DNA from: Cloeon dipterum
Taxonomy: Eukaryota > Arthropoda > Insecta > Ephemeroptera > Baetidae
Length of the DNA: 64,000 bases
Direction of reading: 5' to 3'
Assembly (NCBI RefSeq): GCF_949628265.1
Contig: NC_088786.1
Location: 42,181,681-42,245,680 of the forward strand
Notes under the pieces: generated by a model
The model's database searches: none
Told to the model about the DNA's origin: nothing
What the model saw: only the letters and a program-made list of their open reading frames with translations
Translations under genes and position numbers: made by a program
Part shown: piece by piece, positions 61,001 through 64,000 of the stretch
Numbering within the stretch: position 1 is the first letter of the stretch
How the letters are laid out: every line of letters begins with the position of its first letter

Positions 61001-64000
61001 GAGTGACCCCGAGATTGTAAATTTACCAAGGGCGCCGAAAAAGTCGTTGCCGAGGAACGGGAAACCGGGTCTGTTCGCCAGGACGATCATCCTGAAGTCA
61101 GGGTGCATGCCTATCACGCCAGGTTGGCCTACCCTGAGGTCGGAATGAGGCACAATCCGCCGGCCGTCGCACAAAATCATCTCTCCCGACTCCACCAGAG
61201 TCTGCAAAAAAGGGTTTTCCGGTCAAGACGCTACTGGCGGCCATATTTGCGCAGGAAAAATATACCTTCAAAATGCAGGTGACGTGGGTGGGCGCCTTGT
61301 CGGCCTCGTCCACGACCAGAACGTGTCCGAATTTGCACGCCTGCACGAGGGGCGAGTCCTCGTAGACGACGACCCCGTCGCGGACGGTCGGCTGCAGGGT
61401 GAGCGTCTGCACGGTCGTGTCCCTAAAACACACGCCACTCGAATTAATTAAAATGGTGACCTAGAAAGACGTGCGAGTGTGTGTGTGTGTGTGTGTGACG
61501 CACTGCTCGGCTAATTTTCGAATTTGTGCGTTGACGAGCACCGATTGATTTGCCCTTGGGCGCGCCGAGCGAGCCAGCGAGCAGCCAGCAGCCAGCAGTG
61601 CGCGCGGCTCTTTGTCAGTTCTCGACAGCCACAGCCATGAACCTGCTCGCCCTTTGCGTTTTCGCCCTTTTCCACTTAGGTCCGTATTTCAACACCATTT
61701 CTCGCACATCTGCATTTTCATTTGATTAAAACCTTGCAGTCTCCCTCGGCGATGCGTGTACCAACAATAAATTACGTAAGTAATCGAGTCTAATTAGCTG
61801 CGCTTTATTTCAATCGAGCTCTGTGCTACGCAGCGGCCCAAGCCGACTTGATAAAAAGGGACGGCAAGACCTACTACCTGAGCAGAATCGAGGACGAAAG
61901 GGACATGCAGGTAGTTTAAAGAGTTTCATTTATTGCAAGGGTGAGTTTACGAGGGGTTTCGCAGCTGGATTGGAGTTCGGCGCAAGCGTGGTGCAAAGAG
62001 CACGGCATGGAGCTCTCTTCCCTCGAGACTAAGGACGAAATGCGGTACCTCAGGGAACAAATGGGAGGTTGGTGCCATTATTTTTCCTTTTGCGCACGTT
62101 TCCAATGAACAGAGAGCTACTGCGCAGGCTTATTAGTGTACGCATGCGCGGCAAAATGCATAGTAATATAGTTACGCATGTCTAGTACGCTTACAAATCA
62201 ACTGCGCATGCCTTACTTTCATAAGAACCTACTGCGCAGGAATACTAGAGTGCGCATGCGCAGGGAAAATTAATTACTGACAATTTATGCATTCCGTGTA
62301 CCCATTAAATCCACTGCGCATGTCTTACTCTCACAAGAACCTACTGCGCATGAACACAAGTCATAAACAATACAGGCTGCGCAGTAGTTTTGTGCGCAAG
62401 TTGGACATGCGCACTTATCAAATTGTCGATTTCCAGCCTATTATTGGACAAGCGGCTACCACACCCAGGGCGACACGTTGAGGAGCGCCGCATTCCGGGA
62501 CCTGATCACGGACACGTTCACGTGGGCGGGCACCGGCAAGAAGGTGGAGCTGGAAATCCGCAAATCGTACTACGCGGGCGAGTGCGTCGGCGCCAGCAAG
62601 GACGGCCTGTACGCGTGGCCCTGCTCCAATCTGCGCTACTTCGTGTGCGAGCTGGAGAAGTGCTAACTGACCTGTGCAGCTGGATGTAGTCACGCGGCCG
62701 GTTGAGCAGGAAGAGCAGCCGGTCGGCCAGCTTGTTCTTGCCCACGCCCTGGTTACCCACCAGCAACAGGTGCTCGCCCAGCGCAAAGTCCTGCATTAGC
62801 CACTCCAAAACTGCCAAGTGCTGTTGTAACAATAACATTTAATAAAAATCACTCACAGATTGGAGTTTACGGCGCCTTTTTTTAATCAGAACCTATTTTG
62901 GCGGGGTAAAAATCCCCTATTTTTAAAAGTTACAAGTAATTGAGGCTAAATTAAAACTGCGCATGCGTCAATTCGTGTTTTGTGGTAAAACAGCGCGGCG
63001 ACCAATCAGATGCGCTCTGTAGGCCCCCTAGCGAGCATCACGCCTCACGGTACAGAGAGGAGCTCTTTGCCCGTGACGACCACTCCCACACTGGAGTGTA
63101 AGGAAAGGAGAGTAGATACTAACAGGCGACAATGACATCAGAGCTGATACTCTTCTACTCCTTTCCTTACACTCCTCTATTCTAGGGGGGCCTAGAGAGC
63201 CGGAGCATCTGATTGGTCGCGGCGCTGCTTTACAACAAAACATGACTTGAGGAATGTGATAGTTTTCTTACCTGAGGAACGTCAAAGAAGAGGACGTCCG
63301 GGACCTTGGACTTGGCTTCCGTGTAATGGCGTTGGATCGTGGTGCTGCCGATGGTCACCTGGCGCTCATCAACCTGACAGGTAAGGTCCGCAGCCTCTGA
63401 TTCGCCAGCCGGAACCACGCCCACCTCGGCCAGGGCGCTGTCCAGCGCTTGCCGCGCCATGCTCGGCAGGAATCTGAAATTCTATCAGTCCAAGAAACTC
63501 TTTAAAGGAGGTTCAGGTATTCACCTTGCCAGGCATGCCCTTTGCATGGCATCGTAGACGTTCTCCTGAGGGAATTCCTTCATGCGGCGTGCAACCCGCA
63601 GCAGCTGCCTCGTGGACAGCGAGCCGGCCAGCGACTGCACCGTCTGGTCAGCTGATCCACGCAGGAAGTGGGCAGCTTCAACCACCTTTCGCAATGCGTC
63701 AGGCACGCCCCCGTACTACAATAACCACAAATTAACCCTGATTTAATTTAATCCGTGTCTTCCGAGCTCATTACCAGGTTGTGGATCAGGTGCAGCTCTT
63801 CAGGCATGCTGAGCGGCCGCATCTGATGGTACAGGAAGAGACTAAGCATCTCTGGACTCAACCACTGACCCTGAGAGCCACCTGAAAGTAGGTTGTAACA
63901 ACAGATGATTGGCTGAAGACGAGACGCACCAATTGTAGGGGGTTCGGCTAGGGCAACGATCCTGAAAGAAGGGTGAATCCGCAGGACTCCCGCCTCCTGC
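55089..64000 (-). CDS. VWA8: von Willebrand factor A domain-containing protein 8 (5' end outside window)
   Basis: Twenty visible exons join in phase, coding about 1338 residues: 63930-64000, 63775-63881, 63525-63715, 63272-63473, 62672-62820, 61266-61422, 61027-61201, 60762-60967, 60554-60705, 60347-60443, 60161-60299, 59898-60106, 59485-59846, 58510-58819, 58276-58457, 56646-57030, 56249-56513, 55884-56194, 55302-55540, 55089-55197. It starts inside an AAA+ module (RIHPSFRIVALAEPP). A second AAA+ module has Walker A GNQGVGKNKLAD and Walker B HVLVVDEADKA, then FRMIVLANRPG. The C-terminal VWA domain has the metal-site motif DVSGSM near 56080, and the end QIFASSILSSK resembles known VWA8 ends. 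VWA8 is a mitochondrial AAA+ protein. Human VWA8 is about 1900 residues, so roughly a third is missing to the right. Confidence 0.9.
55595..55855. promoter_or_regulatory. Cluster of TGCGCATGCGCA-type motifs in a VWA8 intron
   Basis: About seven GCGCAG or GCATGCGCA motifs occur in 260 bp (for example CTGCGCATGCGCAGTAG, ACGCATGCGCAGAACGG, CGCCTGCGCAGTGG). The core equals the NRF-1/Ewg consensus palindrome. It lies in the intron between exons 55302-55540 and 55884-56194. It could be a regulatory array or a degenerate tandem repeat. Confidence 0.4.
57110..58200. repeat. Intronic repeat, long copy (partner 58855-59390)
   Basis: The repeat shares ordered boxes with 58855-59390: AAGGTCGGTGA, ACCGGCCTSGGAG, CTGATGAGGGGTCGTRGTCG, CATGGGCA, GGCCCATAGGG, CTGGGCCCC and ATGGGTCGTA. 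Both copies are in VWA8 introns in the same orientation. The family is unclassified. The short copy lacks about 500 bp of the middle. Confidence 0.6.
58855..59390. repeat. Intronic repeat, short copy (partner 57110-58200)
   Basis: It holds the same ordered boxes as the long copy but is shortened in the middle. It is located in the VWA8 intron between exons 59485-59846 and 58510-58819. No coding capacity. Confidence 0.6.
61477..61497. repeat. (GT)n microsatellite
   Basis: About ten GT units in the VWA8 intron, 140 bp before the nested lectin start. Confidence 0.8.
61637..62666 (+). CDS. Small secreted C-type lectin nested antisense in a VWA8 intron (162 aa)
   Basis: Five phase-consistent exons: 61637-61679, 61740-61775, 61834-61910, 61965-62067 and 62437-62666. 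A signal peptide (MNLLALCVFALFHL) precedes one C-type lectin domain: DGKTYYLSRI, DWSSAQAWCKEHGMELSSLE, YYWTSGYHTQGD, then GECVG, WPCSN and FVCELEKC. No EPN or QPD motif is present, so classic sugar binding is unlikely. The whole gene lies within the VWA8 intron 61423-62671 on the opposite strand. Its stop TAA (62664-62666) shares a base with the VWA8 splice donor, so its 3' UTR must run antisense through the VWA8 exon. Confidence 0.85.
62130..62415. promoter_or_regulatory. Cluster of ACTGCGCATG-type motifs in the lectin's last intron
   Basis: About ten motifs of the CTGCGCA or GCATGCGC type lie in 290 bp (CTACTGCGCAGG, ACGCATGCGCGG, AACTGCGCATGCC, GTGCGCATGCGCAGGG and others). Same sequence type as 55595-55855 and 50390-50520. 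Function is inferred only. Confidence 0.4.
62976..63245. repeat. Palindromic MITE-like element in a VWA8 intron
   Basis: The ends TGTTTTGTGGTAAAACAGCG and CGCTGCTTTACAACAAAACA are near-perfect inverted repeats. The arms continue through CGACCAATCAGATGC and AGGCCCCCTA, and an inner pair GGAGTGTAAGGAAAGGAG / CTCCTTTCCTTACACTCC folds. No certain target duplication. Confidence 0.7.

Overview
The window is nuclear DNA of an insect, or a very close relative. It is AT-rich, and its genes are cut by short GT-AG introns of about 50-400 bp. The recognisable genes include a Yellow/major royal jelly family protein, several secreted C-type lectins, an odorant-binding-protein (OBP) domain and VWA8. Yellow and OBP proteins are essentially insect families. 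A mayfly-like species rich in OBPs would fit, but the sequence alone does not prove the species.

Layout. 1-5853 (+): the 3' part of a caspase-NACHT-ankyrin receptor (copy 1). 5854-9168: its non-coding 3' flank. 9169-28.7 kb: gene-poor and repeat-rich. It holds one unrecognised four-exon minus-strand gene (12396-13801) with decayed partial copies, a 1.6-1.7 kb duplicated block (near 17-20.5 kb and 23.6-25.3 kb), two hAT-like non-autonomous DNA transposons and several palindromic or dispersed repeats. 28717-36673 (+): a complete second receptor (copy 2; 11 exons, 2398 residues), followed by the same 3' flank as copy 1 (to about 40060). 40.8-43.0 kb: a 2.2 kb stretch with inverted ends. 43092-48341 (-): a 25-exon gene for a secreted protein with a Thr/Ser-rich stalk, three C-type lectin domains, an OBP domain and a fourth lectin domain. 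50857-52790 (+): a Yellow-family gene with a TATA box. 53738-54490 (-): a small secreted C-type lectin. 55089 to the right edge (-): VWA8, with another small C-type lectin (61637-62666, +) nested antisense in one intron.

How the parts relate. The receptor pair joins a cell-death protease domain, a second degenerate caspase-like domain, a STAND-type NACHT ATPase and about 33-35 ankyrin repeats. It looks like a tandemly duplicated, fast-evolving innate-immune or cell-death receptor. The lectin, OBP and Yellow genes make secreted ligand-binding proteins. VWA8 is an unrelated mitochondrial AAA+/VWA housekeeping protein.

The multi-exon models were built by hand. In all five complete models (copy 2, lectin-OBP, Yellow and the two small lectins) every exon junction keeps phase. 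The visible parts of VWA8, copy 1 and the unrecognised gene also keep phase. Phase agreement is good support but does not replace RNA evidence. I saw no rRNA, tRNA, CRISPR array, or retrovirus- or virus-like element.
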